A DNA stretch of 64,000 nucleotides from Paralvinella palmiformis (taxonomy: Eukaryota; Annelida; Polychaeta; Terebellida; Alvinellidae). The stretch lies in the NCBI GenBank assembly GCA_025642065.1, contig JAODUP010000951.1, positions 146,001-210,000 on the forward strand, given 5' to 3'. The notes beneath the pieces were generated by a model. The model did not search any database. It saw only the letters and a program-made list of their open reading frames with translations, and was not told the DNA's origin. Positions 49,840 to 61,849 of the stretch are shown here, piece after piece (within the stretch, counting starts at the first letter, position 1; each line of letters opens with the position of its first letter). The position numbers and the translations under genes are program-made.

Positions 49840-51400
49840 CCTAATCACATGTCTGCATTGTACCAAGGTGTAAGTGCTCCACCAGTAAACACTTTGGATC
49901 ACACAGGAGCATGTTTGTCTATCAGATTAATAAGGCGTGTATTGTATTGCTCTACCAGGTTTTCCAGTGAGGGGTGTGGTGTCAAACAAAGTCAGACCGC
50001 AGAATATCTGTGCGAAATTGAGTGATATCAATGGCACGCTATTTCCGACATGTGCCCCTTTCTTAGAGTGTCCAGGTTTATTGGTGGTTATTTAATGTAT
50101 GTTATTGATATAATATCCTACCAGGCAACTGTAGTGTCATTACGAACGAGATCTTCATCTTCACGACTGATCACTAAATCTAACGTATTACCATTTATGT
50201 GAGTGGGTCCATTAAAACATTCTACTTTAACTTAAAGCTGTCAATAATGTCATCACATTCCAGCAAATTACGTTTTGTAGGTTTGTTACCGTGGAGGTTA
50301 AAATATCCAATTATTAGTAGGTTTCCAGGTAGCATTGTGTTTGCTTACTAAGTCAACAAATTTGTCAAAGCATAGACTGTTGTTATTACCATTCTTTTCG
50401 TGTTTAAGATGTAACCTATACACAACAATAATCCTAAATTCAACTCCTTTAGATGAAACCCCTCGACCATATACTCAAATGAATTTGCCTCTACTGGGTA
50501 ATTTTAACAGACAGCATATTCTTAAATAACAAACCCACTCCTCCATCTCTCTCTCCGGATCTAGTCACTTGCCTAAAGCCATAGCCATCAGGAGTTATAT
50601 CACCAATCGTCTTAACATTATTCTGCTCACTTTCGCTTAGCCAAGTTTCATTGAAGGCAAAAATATCAACATCACGATAATAATATAATATGTGACATTT
50701 ATATAGTGCCTGATTCAGCTAGATAGCTGTTCGAAGGCGCTTTACAATATTGTTATCCTTTACTCAGATCTGTTTCCAACCAGTACACATCTCAACTCCC
50801 AAGGGGCCATACAACTCATGCCGCCATTATAGGTGCAAAGTGTTACTCAAACACATAACCATCGCGTCCTGCCAGGTACTCATTTGTTTAATGGATGAGT
50901 GAACCAGTCGGCACATGACGGCATTGCAGCTCACGCAGCCTCGAACCTGCCACAGTTCGGCTACGAGTCCTACGCTCTAACCAACTGCGCCATCACGGAT
51001 CCTAAACATAATCCACGATCTCATCAGTTTTGTTACAAATCGATTGGCAGTTCATCATTGACAGTTCATCATTGACACACAAAATATTATTCTCCATACA
51101 TATTCCAGTCATGTTATTTGTGTTTAACTGTGATTCCACAGATCTTGATAGTCCATGTCTACCATGGGTAATAATCACTGTTCTGTGTCTATGATGTTCC
51201 GCTCCGGTGCCTCTATGTGTAGATGTTGTTGAACAAATACCAGCTCGTTTAATTGTACTCCAAATTGATAATTCCAATCTAACATTCCTGGCCAGCACAC
51301 ATTGCTTGATATCCAATAGCTCATTTCTTGTATAAGCCATCACCTGAAAGTCAACTGTAATGGCTATGCAGGAGAGCCCCATGATCAATAGCAGCGTAGT
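49840..51400 (-). pseudogene. Non-LTR retrotransposon remnant in D2-A3 intron (copy 2), split by a SINE
   Basis: The minus-strand ORF at 51388-51002 includes VMAYTRNELLDIKQCVLARN and ends NCQSICNKTDEIVDYV. The continuation VDIFAFNETWL begins at about 50670 on the other side of the SINE (50675-51001). DEIVDYV followed by VDIFAF is the normal order in CR1/L2-like elements (NKTDxIxDYI-xxHxIDIxAxTETWL), so the SINE landed in the coding sequence. Endonuclease remnants continue to about 49900. RT is absent. Confidence 0.82.
50675..51001 (-). mobile_element. Third-family SINE, full copy (minus strand), nested in non-LTR remnant
   Basis: Minus-strand head: GATGGCGCAGTTGGTTAGAG (box A region) and a degraded box B region. 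Tail: TAAAGCGCCTTCGAACAGC then ATTTATATAGTGCC-type end. Present in full here and truncated at 46252-46368, which shows the SINE insertion predates the segmental duplication. Confidence 0.82.
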
Positions 51401-51570
51401 GAGTTAATATTTTGTGCTGAAAAATACCTGACAATGTCAAACTTAATCTATTACGAAAAAGAACATGTAACACTGTTCCACAAACCACCACAATAAAACA
51501 TATCAGTCTATTCTATACACATTCCTGCAAAATATGATATGTAGATAAACAACATCCATAAAATGCATAA

Positions 51571-52188
51571 ATGCTCATCAATAGCATGTATATTTTAACA
51601 CTTGGATTGTTATCTCTGGTTAAAATTCGATTTCTTGATGTAAATATAACACCCAACACTGCAGTTATGCTTCTTATTGGCATGTGTCCATGTGTGTGTA
51701 TTTACTCGAGTGCAATAAACTACCTTCAATGCGAATTTGAAGATATTTCAATTAATATTTCAATTTTAAAATCTCTTATAGTGATCGTTTAAAACAGGGA
51801 AAAGGTTGATGTCTAAATATTTCATGGGTCTCTTTTTTAAATAATTATTTCAACTTTATATAAATCTGGGGCTGATATAGGACAAATCAAAATTACGTCA
51901 TTACATGATATTAGGCAGAGTGGCCTGTATACCAATATAACCTATCGAGAGCGAAATGCTACCAGGAGTCGATGTAAGAGTTTGTCTGTACTAATTTATC
52001 TCGTACCAAATACTGGCAGTCATTGAAACTGTTATACAGCTAGTTTTATCATACAGTGCTTAAACTGGGGCTTAACATCGATCATACTGAGTACTTAAGG
52101 TTTCCCAGCTTGGTGTATGAATGAGAAATATTTCAGAAAGCGGTCGTCATGTATTTATTAATTCACTTCATCTTTGTTTATTGCATAG
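51571..52188 (+). repeat. Cassette-upstream block, cassette 3
   Basis: Essentially the same sequence as 46685-47302. It ends at the A3 acceptor and includes the in-frame ATG at 52149. Confidence 0.8.
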
Positions 52189-52473
52189 ATCCTCCTGAGC
52201 TGAATATTACCCAGACTCCTAGTGGTGACCTTATCCGGGGTTCTCAGCTAACACTGAACTGCACTGTTAACAGTAGACCAGCCCCAATTAAATTTGCATG
52301 GTACAATTTGACATCGCATGGTCCCCAGCTTCTTGGCTGTAGCGCTGAATCTGACACCGAGTGTTTGCTGGAAGTGCCTGTTTTAGATATCCCTCATTCT
52401 GGTACTTATCAATGTTCAGCTTACAATGGAGTATCGGGTTATACCAGGCTAAACAAAACCATCACAATATATG
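52189..52473 (+). CDS. Ig-superfamily gene: A3 exon (cassette 3)
   Basis: 285 bases, phase 1-1, acceptor TTATTGCATAG, donor ATG|GTTAGT. Acidic variant (loop SAESDTE, then LLEVPVL), same protein as A2. The near identity of exon, both introns and the 600 bases upstream shows a recent duplication. Confidence 0.92.
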
Positions 52474-52601
52474 GTTAGTGTACGTTTGATAATTTGTTAA
52501 GAAAATTCGTAATCTATGTTGGTCTATTTTCTAAATTGTTTGTTGATAAAAATTGTATTTTCTTTTTGGTTGTTAAAAGGTCTATCATTTCCCAAATACA
52601 G

Positions 52602-52904
52602 GTCCTCCACGGATATTAAAACTTTATCCTGATAATTCTGCTCATCTTGTAACTATTGGACAAACGGCATACTTTAAGGTATGGGTTATATCTCAACCAT
52701 TACCAGAAGTGAATCAGTGGCACTGGATGCTCGCCACAAATCGATCGGTTCGAGAGAATGTACATCTAACAGTTTCCGGGAACATGGCTATACTTAACAT
52801 AACGAACGTTACCAAATATCATTTCGGAACCTATTTTGTATGGACAAAGAATGATTATGGTGAATTGAAACAAGGACACCTCAGATTCAGATTGAAACAA
52901 AGAG
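52602..52904 (+). CDS. Ig-superfamily gene: B3 exon (cassette 3)
   Basis: 303 bases, phase 1-1. Second B variant (MLATNRSVRE; RFRLKQRG). Differs from B2 at few sites, for example LYPDNSAH where B2 has LYPANSAH, and VISQ in place of VTSQ. No cysteine. Confidence 0.88.
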
Positions 52905-53101
52905 GTATTGCTGACAACATTATGTAACCTGTACAACTGTTGCTAAACTGAGATAATTTCTATATATCAACTCATTACATCAATATATTATCTTAAATGA
53001 TGAGAAATAAGATCATATTTAATGATTAATAATTCTTCTGAAAAAAATACAAATTTAGGCTAGATTCATTTCATTTATTTTCTTTTAATATTTTGCATTA
53101 G

Positions 53102-53383
53102 AAAAGCTGAATCTGACTGTTGAACAGAATCCTATAGGTCCACTTATAAAGGGTGCATCTGTAGTCCTTATTTGCTATTCTCGTGGTGAACCCCCGCCCT
53201 TTATCTTCACCTGGAAGAAGAAAAAAGCAACGAAATATGAAGACCTCGGCTGTTCTACAACCTTCGAAAATCACTGCAAATTATCTATGTCTAATCTAAG
53301 TATCCATGATTCTGGTACCTACGAATGCAAAGCTAGCAATGGAAGAGAAACTGTCACTGTCAATAAAACACTAACCATATTAG
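53102..53383 (+). CDS. Ig-superfamily gene: C3 exon (cassette 3)
   Basis: 282 bases, phase 1-1, acceptor TTTTGCATTAG, donor TAG|GTTAGC. Loop STTFENH as in C2. One visible replacement is SRGEPPPF for SHGEPPPF. Cysteines at 25, 51, 59 and 76. Like C2 it lacks an early in-frame ATG. Confidence 0.9.
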
Positions 53384-53505
53384 GTTAGCATGTACTATTA
53401 TAGATGCAGCAATATTACGTTTTTAACCATATCATCGTTGTTTGTGTTACTGTTTCGTGTATTTTCACTCCATTTTGTACAATCTAGTTTAATTAATCTA
53501 TGCAC

Positions 53506-53507
<2 letters not shown>

Positions 53508-53590
<83 letters not shown>
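53508..53590 (+). repeat. TA array in the C3-D3 intron
   Basis: About 40 TA units between C3 and D3. It is the partner of the TA tract where D2a is broken. Confidence 0.97.
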
Positions 53591-53594
<4 letters not shown>

Positions 53595-53729
53595 CTTATA
53601 TTCTATTTAACTATTACAAAATGAATCACCACAAATCTTTTTCTGCAAAGAAACGCAAAACAGGTAATTGTCGTGAAATGTATATTCATTTGCTACAATT
53701 TAATTTGTGGTTTTTTAAAATCTTTGTAG

Positions 53730-53987
53730 CTAGTCCTCCAACCCCATCGATAACACCCACAGGTGAACATACTATAGCAGAGAATGATACCCTAACCTTG
53801 ACTTGTTTTGCCCATTGTCAACCAGAATGCAGCTTCTCGTGGAGTAAAGACAGTGGTCCAACAATAAGCAACGAATCTCAGTTAGTGCTTAGTTTTATTA
53901 GAAGAAATCAGCAGGGACGTTATACATGTACAGTTGATAACAAAATACCGCCCTCTGCATTTCAAGAGAGTCTTGTATTTGTAAAGT
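53730..53987 (+). CDS. Ig-superfamily gene: D3 exon (cassette 3)
   Basis: 258 bases, phase 1-1, acceptor AAATCTTTGTAG, donor AGT|GTAAGT. Start GEHTIAEND and end FQESLVFVK, a third D subtype shared with D4. CFAHCQPEC here has Phe where other copies have Leu or Val. The core SWSKDSGPTISNESQLVLSF is unchanged. Confidence 0.92.
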
Positions 53988-54546
53988 GTAAGTAAATTTC
54001 TCCCTACTATTTCTATCTACTATTTCTATCTACTAACTACTATTTTTACGATATATCTAACTGTACATCTAAATATAAATATGTGAAAGTGTGTATTTGT
54101 GGACTCGATGGAGTGTTATTTTGTTTGGTATGTAGATACCTATATATATTGGTATTTGTGTATGTATTAGGTAAAGAAATTAACATTTACCCCTTTTCTC
54201 GGTCCTAAGCACTTAACAGCACTTTTAATTGTTATTTAAAGTGTGTGTGTGGGGGGGGGGGGAGTTTAGAGTTGGTGACTTTAAAAGAAGAGTTCACTTC
54301 AATTAATACTACAATGTTATCTGCTGGTTTACGAAAGAAAGACGCCCTGGGTTATTACAGGGTACTGCGAAAACTGTGGGGCGAGGGAAATTGTAGTACA
54401 GCAGCACAATCACTTAAAGCCGGGAAATAAGTATGTGAGCTTTATAATTGAGCGCTAAATTACTACTTCACACTTAAATCCCTTCACTAATTAACCATAA
54501 TGAGTTTTCTGCATTTTTGTACCTAAGCAGAAGATATGCCTGGTAT
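53988..54546. other. D3-A4 intron, first part
   Basis: TCTAC-type degenerate repeats replace the clean microsatellite seen after the other D exons. A GT tract plus a run of about 14 G lies at 54241-54262. The frame at 54245-54430 has no recognised domain. Confidence 0.5.
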
Positions 54547-54800
54547 TATATTGTTGCATTGTATAGTTTGGAAGCGTATTGAAGTAGGTATAGGGTGTAG
54601 ATATTCATGCATAAGAATATGGAAAATAAATGAGCTAATCCTCAAATAAATACTTTATCCTCAAATAATCCTCAAATAAATACTTTATTTTCGCCCACCG
54701 GTGTCTCCAATTCCCATACAGAAATGGTGACTTACTTGTAAGGTTCGAGAGCAAATTAATGCAAATAATAAAATCCGAGAATAATCAAACTGAGAAATAT
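54547..54800. repeat. Direct repeat flanking the gypsy remnant (left copy)
   Basis: It matches 57366-57590 in the same orientation: TTGCATTGTATAGTTTGGAA, then CCAATTCCCATACAGAAATG, GGTGACTTAC and the AAATAATAAAATCCGAGAA end. The right copy overlaps the start of gag, so this could be leader-plus-gag sequence from a second element, or part of an LTR system. Confidence 0.6.
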
Positions 54801-55099
54801 TACATGCCTCCCGATTAAGATGATAAAACTTAATCCCTGAAAGAATTAACAGAAATACATATAATATATATATTAATCAAACACACAATATTTATATTAG
54901 AACTAAGAATTTACAAGAAGGCTCAAGTTCATGAGTGCGTTTCTTAAATTCTTTAGAATATTATAATTTGGTTCATTTACAACCTAAGCATGCTCGTAGC
55001 TTTCTCCCGATTAGAAGTTCAGCTATAGAAAATTCCTGCTGTTGTATGCGGTGTTGTGGATGTAGACAACAAATATGCTGAAATACATACAGATAATGA

Positions 55100-57507
55100 A
55101 CCAGACATTTTCGTCATTGAATGGTTAAACCATTGGAGGCAGGGTGACACGGTGCAGATATAATTGATCTTATACCATTCTAATGAAGCGATTCTTGGAA
55201 TTCATTACTCATGAATGAAGTGGCGTAATCGGACACGATGACCTCTGGTAGACAGCGAGTAACGAACATATGGCATAGATGAGAATTTATCTCAGCAGAA
55301 GAGTCTTACTTAGAGTATGCATCCCCAACAATGAGGAAATATTGATTAATGAACCGACCAGCATCATCTATATGGATACGTGACCATGGTAGTTAAGGTC
55401 AGATCCATGGTAGTTACGGTCAGATCCATGGATACAAAGGAGCGGAAGTACGTTGTTTGTGATTTTTTTACATTTGGCACATTGTTTGATCATAATTTCA
55501 ATTTCTTGATCCAAGTGTGGCCACCAGATGTAACTTCTGGTCATAGATGTCATTCTGGAACAGTCTGAATGAGATCTAGGATCGAGATCTACCTTGTGGT
55601 GGAATAAATACTCTATTTTCCCACAAAATACACCCATCCTGTACTGAAAGTTCTTGTTTTGGTGCTTAATACGTTCCGAACTCATCAGCTAGACACTGTT
55701 CAGGCCAACAACTAAGAATGTAATACATAACACGTGACAACAATGGATCATAACTTCTCTGTATAAATAAGTGCGAAATGTCTTCACTCCAAACACAAGG
55801 GCAAGTGCCACTTTCGCCAAATGTGAATAGTCTTTTTCTCAGCAGGCGGAAGGCTGCTTGAAGTACAGCCAATCGGGTGCACATCGCATCCTGAAGAACG
55901 TTCAGATAGCATTGAACCAATATCATATGGTGAAACATCACACGCCAGCATAATAACTTTGAACGGGTGGCACAGTGCTAACACAGGGGAAGACCGTAAT
56001 AAGGTTTTAGAAATTTGAAGTGCCTTATGTTGAGCTTGTTTCCATCTCCACATAACAGACACTTTCAACATCATGTTGAGTGGTACAAGAATTGGGGATA
56101 GATTTGGAAGATATCGACGATACTAACTTATCAAACCAAGATAACACTGTAAATCTTTAACATTAGTATGAGATGTAACATCCATGACGGCCTCGACCTT
56201 GTCATCGACTGTGTGTAGACCAGTAACATCTATCTTGTGAACAAGATAAACAACAGAGACTTGTAGAAATGCACATTTCTCTTTTTTCAAGCGAAGACTT
56301 GAAGAATACAGCCACTTGAGGACAGTGTCCAGGTGTTCCAAGTGACTCTTAGTTTCCTTTTCCATAATCAGGCACCCTTTGAATATCAGATAGAAGACCA
56401 TCCATGACTCACTGGAAAATGCTCGGTGTAGAATGCACACCAAATCCTCTATCCGTGATAGTGGATATGACTCAAACTCGGCTGCATGATTTACAGTCAA
56501 TTTATTATCTCTACATATACGCACAGAACTATCAGCTTTCATTATAGGGACTATAGGCACATAGCATTCACTTGATTTAACAGGCACTAGTCTGCATTCG
56601 CGTTGTAGACGTTCTAGCTCCTTTTCAGCTTCATGCATCCCCCAGTGTATGTTTTGAAGCCAAGCGAAGGTGGTGATTATACAGCAGAGTTCCAGTATTT
56701 CTTGCATCCGTCTTCACTTCTCAGGAAAACCGAAGCACCTATATCAGTCTCCATCATAACTTAATTATCATCTGCACCGACGTGATATAATGTATAACAT
56801 TCTGTATCTGCAGATGAAGACACTAACAACTGGTAACAGTAGTAGCACTGTCTTTAGAGAAATATTTCGTATTTTGAATAACTATATAAACGACTCCACC
56901 GATATTATACAGAACGCTGGGAGCATTATGACGAAGAACCTGCGCATTTGTCGCAGCCACATCCAACGCAATTGCTAGTTCGAGTGCTTTTTGAAATGTC
57001 ACGGTATCTTTTCATGACAATAGTCGACGTTGAATTCGCTCATCATAACTTCCAACGACAAAACAATCTCGGAGGATTGCATCTGGCCAGCCATTGTACT
57101 CACAACCACGTCCTAGACGTTCCCATTCAGACACACATTGACTCGAGAAATTCACTTGTTTTCTGGGTCTGTTTATTAAAATGACAGCGTTTCACTGCGA
57201 TACTAGAAGTAGGCTCATAATGGTCCTTCACAGCTTTGACAAGTTAATCAAATGTCTTGTCCTTTGTACTAGCAGGGATTACCAGATTTCTGATAAGTCT
57301 ATACGTAGACGGACCAACACTAATTCTGACGCTTAACCAAACGTGGCCATTTTTCCCGTCGCCAGCGTTGTATTGCATAGTTTGGAAGGATATTAAAGTA
57401 GGCATAGCAGGTAGACATTCACGCACAATAATTTGGAAAAGAAACGATGTCTCGCCATGTGCTCCTTTTCTAAGAAAGACTGTATTTCCTCCTACGCAAG
57501 TCACCAA
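55100..57507 (-). pseudogene. Ty3/gypsy gag-pol remnant (minus strand), in the D3-A4 intron
   Basis: On the minus strand: gag (57507-56940) has VGPSTYRLIRNLVIPASTKD then GYDERIQRRLLSRKDT-like and FQKALELAIALD blocks. Reverse transcriptase (56707-56123) has VPIVPIMKADSSVRICRDNK, NHAAEFESYPLSRIEDLV and SLRLKKEKCAFLQVSVVYLV. The YVDD active-site region has become MVFYLIFKGCLIM, so the catalytic Asp pair is lost. The RT/RNase H boundary (56074-55784) has VLALCHPFKVIMLACDVSPY. The integrase zinc finger (55685-55368) has RSYIWWPHLDQEIEIMIKQC. No integrase core was recognised. Frameshifts separate each block. Confidence 0.85.
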
Positions 57508-57590
57508 TTCCCATACATAAATGGTGACTTACGTATAAAGTTCGACAGCAAATAAATGCAAAAAATAAAATACGAGAATAGCCAAAATGA
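57366..57590. repeat. Direct repeat flanking the gypsy remnant (right copy)
   Basis: Counterpart of 54547-54800. The part inside 57507 is coding for the gag N-terminus on the minus strand. The outer part (ATACGAGAATAGCC) is non-coding. Confidence 0.6.
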
Positions 57591-57609
57591 TAATATCTTA
57601 TATATATAT

Positions 57610-58182
57610 TGTTATTCTTGACTAAAATGGGATCTTTTAATGTAAATATAACACTCAATACTGCAGGTACGTGCGTTCATGTGTTCGTATTCACTCAAGC
57701 TCAATAAACTACCGTCAGTACAAATTTGAAGATATTTCAATTAGTATTTCGTTTTTTTATAAGAAATCGTATAATGTTCGTTTCAATTAGGAAAAGGGTT
57801 GATATTCGCACAGTCTCAACTTATCAAAATAACAATTATATTTTATATAAACCTGGATTTGATTTAGCATACACCAAAATTAAATCACTAATATATAAGT
57901 GGGAGTAGGTACAGTGGATTTATTACCAATATAAAGTATGGAGAGATAAATGCTACCAAGAGTCGATGTACCACTTTGTCTGTGCCATTTTATCTGGTAC
58001 CCAAAAATGGCAGACATTGAAACTATTATTAAGACAGTTTCAGCAAATAGTGCTTATACTGGGGCTTAATCTTCATCATACTCAGTATTTAAGGTTTCCC
58101 GGCTTGGTGTATGAATGAGAAAAATTTCAGAAGGCGTTTGTCATGTATTTATTGATTCACTTCATCTTTGTTTATTGCATAG
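57610..58182 (+). repeat. Cassette-upstream block, cassette 4
   Basis: Diverged copy of the 46685-47302 block (CAATAAACTACCGTCAGTAC, AAATTTGAAGATATTTCAAT, GGGGCTTAAT, TTAAGGTTTCCCGGCTTGG). The 73-codon frame of the other copies is not kept. It ends at the A4 acceptor with an in-frame ATG at 58143. Confidence 0.75.
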
Positions 58183-58467
58183 ATCCTCCTGAGCTGAATA
58201 TTACCCAGTCTCCTAGTGGTGAACTTATCCAGGGTTCTCAGCTAATACTGAACTGCACGGTTGACAGTAGACCAGCCCCAATTAAATTTGCATGGTACAA
58301 CTTGACATCGCATGGTCCCCAGCTTCTTGGCTGTAGCGCTGAATCTGACACCGAGTGTTTGCTGGAAGTGCCTGTTTTAGATATCCTTCATTCTGGTACT
58401 TATCAATGTTCAGTTTACAATGGAGTATCGGGTTATACCAGGCTAAACAAAACCATCACAATATATG
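58183..58467 (+). CDS. Ig-superfamily gene: A4 exon (cassette 4)
   Basis: 285 bases, phase 1-1, acceptor TTTATTGCATAG, donor ATG|GTTAGT. Mosaic: the front (GELIQGSQLILNCTVDSRP) follows A1, the loop is the acidic SAESDTE of A2/A3, and after it LDILHSGTYQC returns to the A1 form. One private change is SVYNG for SAYNG. Confidence 0.92.
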
Positions 58468-58595
58468 GTTAGTGTACGTTTGATAATTTGTTAAGAAAAA
58501 TCGTAATCTATGTTGGTCTATTTTCTAAATTGTTTGTTGATAAAAATTCCATCCTCTTTTTGGTGGTTAAAAGGTCTATCATTTACCAAATACAG

Positions 58596-58898
58596 GTCCT
58601 CCACGGATATTAAAACTTGATCCTGCTGATTCTGCTCGTCGTGCTAATATCGGACAAACGGCATACTTTAAGGTCTGGGTTATATCTCAACCATTACCAG
58701 AAGTGAATCAGTGGCACTGGAAGTTCGTCAAAAGTGATTCGGTTCCAGAGAATGTACATCTAACAGTTTCCGGGAACATGGCTATACTTAACATAACGAA
58801 CGTTACCAAGCAGCATTATGGAACGTATTATGTATGGACAAGGAATAAATATGGTGAATTGAAACAAGGACACCTGAATTTCACCTTGAAAGAAAGAG
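58596..58898 (+). CDS. Ig-superfamily gene: B4 exon (cassette 4)
   Basis: 303 bases, phase 1-1, donor GAG|GTATTG. First B variant (KFVKSDSVP; KQHYGTYYVWTRNKYG; NFTLKERG), so an A2-type loop is paired here with a B1-type domain. One change from B1 is SARRANIG for SARLANIG. No cysteine. Confidence 0.88.
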
Positions 58899-59059
58899 GT
58901 ATTGTTTAACTTATTTACTTCCATATTTCACCTAAAAGAATCAGGTTATGTTTATTTATTAATCAGGTTATATTTAACTATTAACAATTTCTTCTGAAAG
59001 AATATAAATACAATAGACAAGATTCATTTCGTACATTTTATTTTAATATTTTGCATTAG

Positions 59060-59341
59060 AAAAGCTGAAGTTGGTTACAAAACAGATACCTAGTGGCCCA
59101 CTTAAGGAGGGTTCAGATGTAACTTTTATTTGTTATTCTCATGATACACCACCTCCGCTTATGTTAAGCTGGATGAAGATAACACCAACGGGTTCTATTG
59201 ACCTCGGCTGTACTGAAAAAAACAAAACTTACTGTTCATTAAGTCTGTCTAATGTGAGTAAGCTTAATTCTGGTACTTACGGATGCAAGACTCAGAGTGC
59301 TGAAGAAGCTGGCATTATCAAGACAAACATCAACATATTTA
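59060..59341 (+). CDS. Ig-superfamily gene: C4 exon (cassette 4)
   Basis: 282 bases, phase 1-1, acceptor TTTTGCATTAG, donor TTTA|GTTAGT. Third C variant: KLVTKQIPSGPLKEGSDV start, C strand LMLSWMKITPTGSIDLGC, loop TEKNKTY with a sequon (NKT), then SLSLSNVSKLNSGTYGC. Cysteines at 25, 51, 59 and 76. It ends in A, so the join to D4 gives Thr instead of Ala. Confidence 0.92.
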
Positions 59342-59525
59342 GTTAGTATTTCATAGAAATAGAGGTAGTGTTTTAAACATGCTAACAAATTTCATGTCTA
59401 TATATACTATTACAAAATGAATCACCACAAATCTTCTTCTTGATAGAAAGACAATACAGGGGAATTGTCAGGGAATTTATATTCATTTGCTACAATTTAA
59501 TATGTGTTTTTTTAAATCTTTGTAG

Positions 59526-59783
59526 CTAGTCCTCCAACCCCATCGATAACACCCACAGGTGAACATACTATAGCAGAGAATGATACCCTAACCTTGACTT
59601 GTCTTGCCCATTGTCAACCAGAATGCAGGTTCTCGTGGAGTAAAGATAGTGGTCCAACAATAAGCAACGAATCTCAGTTAGTGCTTAGTTTTATTAGAAG
59701 AAATCAGCAGGGACGTTATACATGTACAGTTGATAACAAAATACCACCCTCTGCATTTCAAGAGAGTCTTGTATTTGTAAAGT
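59526..59783 (+). CDS. Ig-superfamily gene: D4 exon (cassette 4)
   Basis: 258 bases, phase 1-1, acceptor AAATCTTTGTAG, donor AGT|GTAAGT. Same subtype as D3 (GEHTIAEND; FQESLVFVK) with CRFSW in place of CSFSW just before the core Trp. Core otherwise identical. Confidence 0.92.
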
Positions 59784-59835
59784 GTAAGTAAATTTCTCCC
59801 TACCTCTCTCTTTATCTATCTCTTTATCTCTCTCT

Positions 59836-59848
59836 TTCTTATATATAT

Positions 59849-59918
<70 letters not shown>
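59836..59918 (+). repeat. TA/GT array after D4
   Basis: A short TA tract then about 35 GT units, starting about 50 bases after the D4 donor and preceded by CTCTTTATCT repeats. Confidence 0.97.
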
Positions 59919-59920
<2 letters not shown>

Positions 59921-61400
59921 GCTGTTTATCTATTTTAACGATCTATCTAGCTGTCTATCTAAATATAAATTTGTTCGTGTGTATATTTGTGTGTTTAATG
60001 GAGGGTTGTTTTGGGTATGATTGTAGAAACCTATGTATGTATGTGTGCATGTATGTATGTATCAGGTCAAGAAATAAAATGTTATCATTTTCTCGGTGCT
60101 ATGCTGTGAACACCATTTTCACTGTTGTTTAAAATCTGAAAAGTTGCACTCTTCAATAAGTAAATCCTTCTAGTTTCGGCTCGTAAATGAAGGCTGTATA
60201 TGCCAAAACAAAGATTTCTTTCGATTTTCCCTTAACTTAACCACCTAAGCACATTTGATGGTCATTTTATAACGTCTCATTTAAATTCATAAATAATCGT
60301 TGTCATTTGTTGAGAGTAGTCTACTCCCATATCGGTAAAGGTGATAATGATGCTGATTGATGTTTACGGATCCCACAGTGGTAATCGATTTCAAACTTAA
60401 TCAGCATACCTGTGTGGTTTGCGGCGGGTTAGTTATGTCTTACGGTAATGATGATTTTGACAAACAGACAAACACTCACACACGCAGAGATATATTTGTG
60501 GTGAGTGAAAGAGGCACTTGTTCAGTTCATCAAGAACAAGCTATCCTTAAAATTATGTACGGTCTAAGCTCACCTTCATGCCAACTGTGGGACCTGGCTG
60601 AATATTAGTGTTACGACGAGGTGATATTAGAACCAGGGAGGCATTTTAAAAGGGTGAAACCTTTAGGGTTAGTGGGTTAATGAACGAGGACAGCACATGA
60701 TTGTGTACAAAAACAAAATAAAACATTTTACGGTAGACTGTTTGGAATTAATGATTCGTCATTTAAAAATTGACATTTCAAAGCACTAAAGTCCTCCTCA
60801 GTTATCCATTAAGTTCTCTCTGTATTACAAAGTAGTACAGCAAACGCACTTTCCACCTCACTTTTTGTAAGCATCGGCTCTGGAATATCATTATTTTCAG
60901 TCTCGGTAATGATGATGTCTGGCTGACCTGTAACCTGGGATCAGATGGCATCATGTGTCATATCACTGAACATCTTACCAGTGTTGTTCACCGTGACCTT
61001 TATTGACCAGGTGGTTAATTACATGTGGCTTCTGAACTCCAATTATAACTTAATTTAATCCATCCACGATCGCATGATCAACACCGTCATGGTCGCCACC
61101 TAATGACCATGACAGCTTATCAATCAATTCACACATACACATACCAGCCAATTAGCGAACGATTTTCGTTATATGACTGAGGATATTGACCAATAAGCAC
61201 GCTCTCTACACCACTGCCTGAAAAACATTGGTGCGACTATTTTAGATGTCGCGACCAGAATTTTACAGATTACCATAAATATATCTCGGTCAATGTGTGC
61301 CGGAAATAGGGGACTATTTTGTATATGGCAATGTATGGTATTCGTATTGCGGAATCATTAACGGTGGCTGAAATGCGGAATTCAAATGTAAAAATGTAAA
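59919..61400. other. D4-A5 intron, first part
   Basis: About 1.5 kb without a supported exon or element. The frame at 60357-60608 shows no domain or splice context. Short TATG/TGTA tetranucleotide runs lie near 60025-60062. Confidence 0.45.
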
Positions 61401-61402
61401 TA

Positions 61403-61580
61403 TTGCTATTTCACGGCCACTTTTCTGCACATGGTAAACTAAATGGGCCGAGTGACTCCCAAACATAATGAGCCAAAGTAACAGATGAAACACCCTTCTG
61501 ATATAGCCCAGCCGAGGTTTGAACCCGGGTAGTATAGATATGTGACCAACCGCGCTACCATTTAAGCCACGAAGTCGCCC
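61403..61580 (-). mobile_element. First-family SINE (minus strand)
   Basis: The reverse complement gives GGCGACTTCGTGGCTTAAAT and TGGTAGCGCGGTTGG (box A region), box B GGGTTCAAACC, then ACATTATG-type body, CGGCCCATTTAG and the tail AGTGGCCGTGAAATAG. It is the same family as 31661-31852, with the ATC tail lost. Confidence 0.8.
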
Positions 61581-61849
61581 GGTCCGTATCAAAGGCTAAA
61601 GGTGCTACGGTAGGTAAAGTGGGGGCTGTTCGGTGGTGGTGGGTGGGGGGAGGCAGTCTGCATACGTAAATTTATACATACAATAATATAGACCTACGTG
61701 AACATGGAAATACATAAACCAAAACTTAGACAAACTGATGTCTTATATAAAAGTGAAGCTTAAACAATGATAAGTCTTGGCTGCTTGTTCGTCATCCTAC
61801 GGAGATGAACTACATGACAAATGCACCATTGCACCACTTCAGATAAAAT

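Noticed and set aside
60357..60608. 83-codon plus-strand frame
   Set aside because: No ATG-based start in good context, no recognised domain, no bordering splice sites in phase 1, and no second copy in other cassettes' introns.
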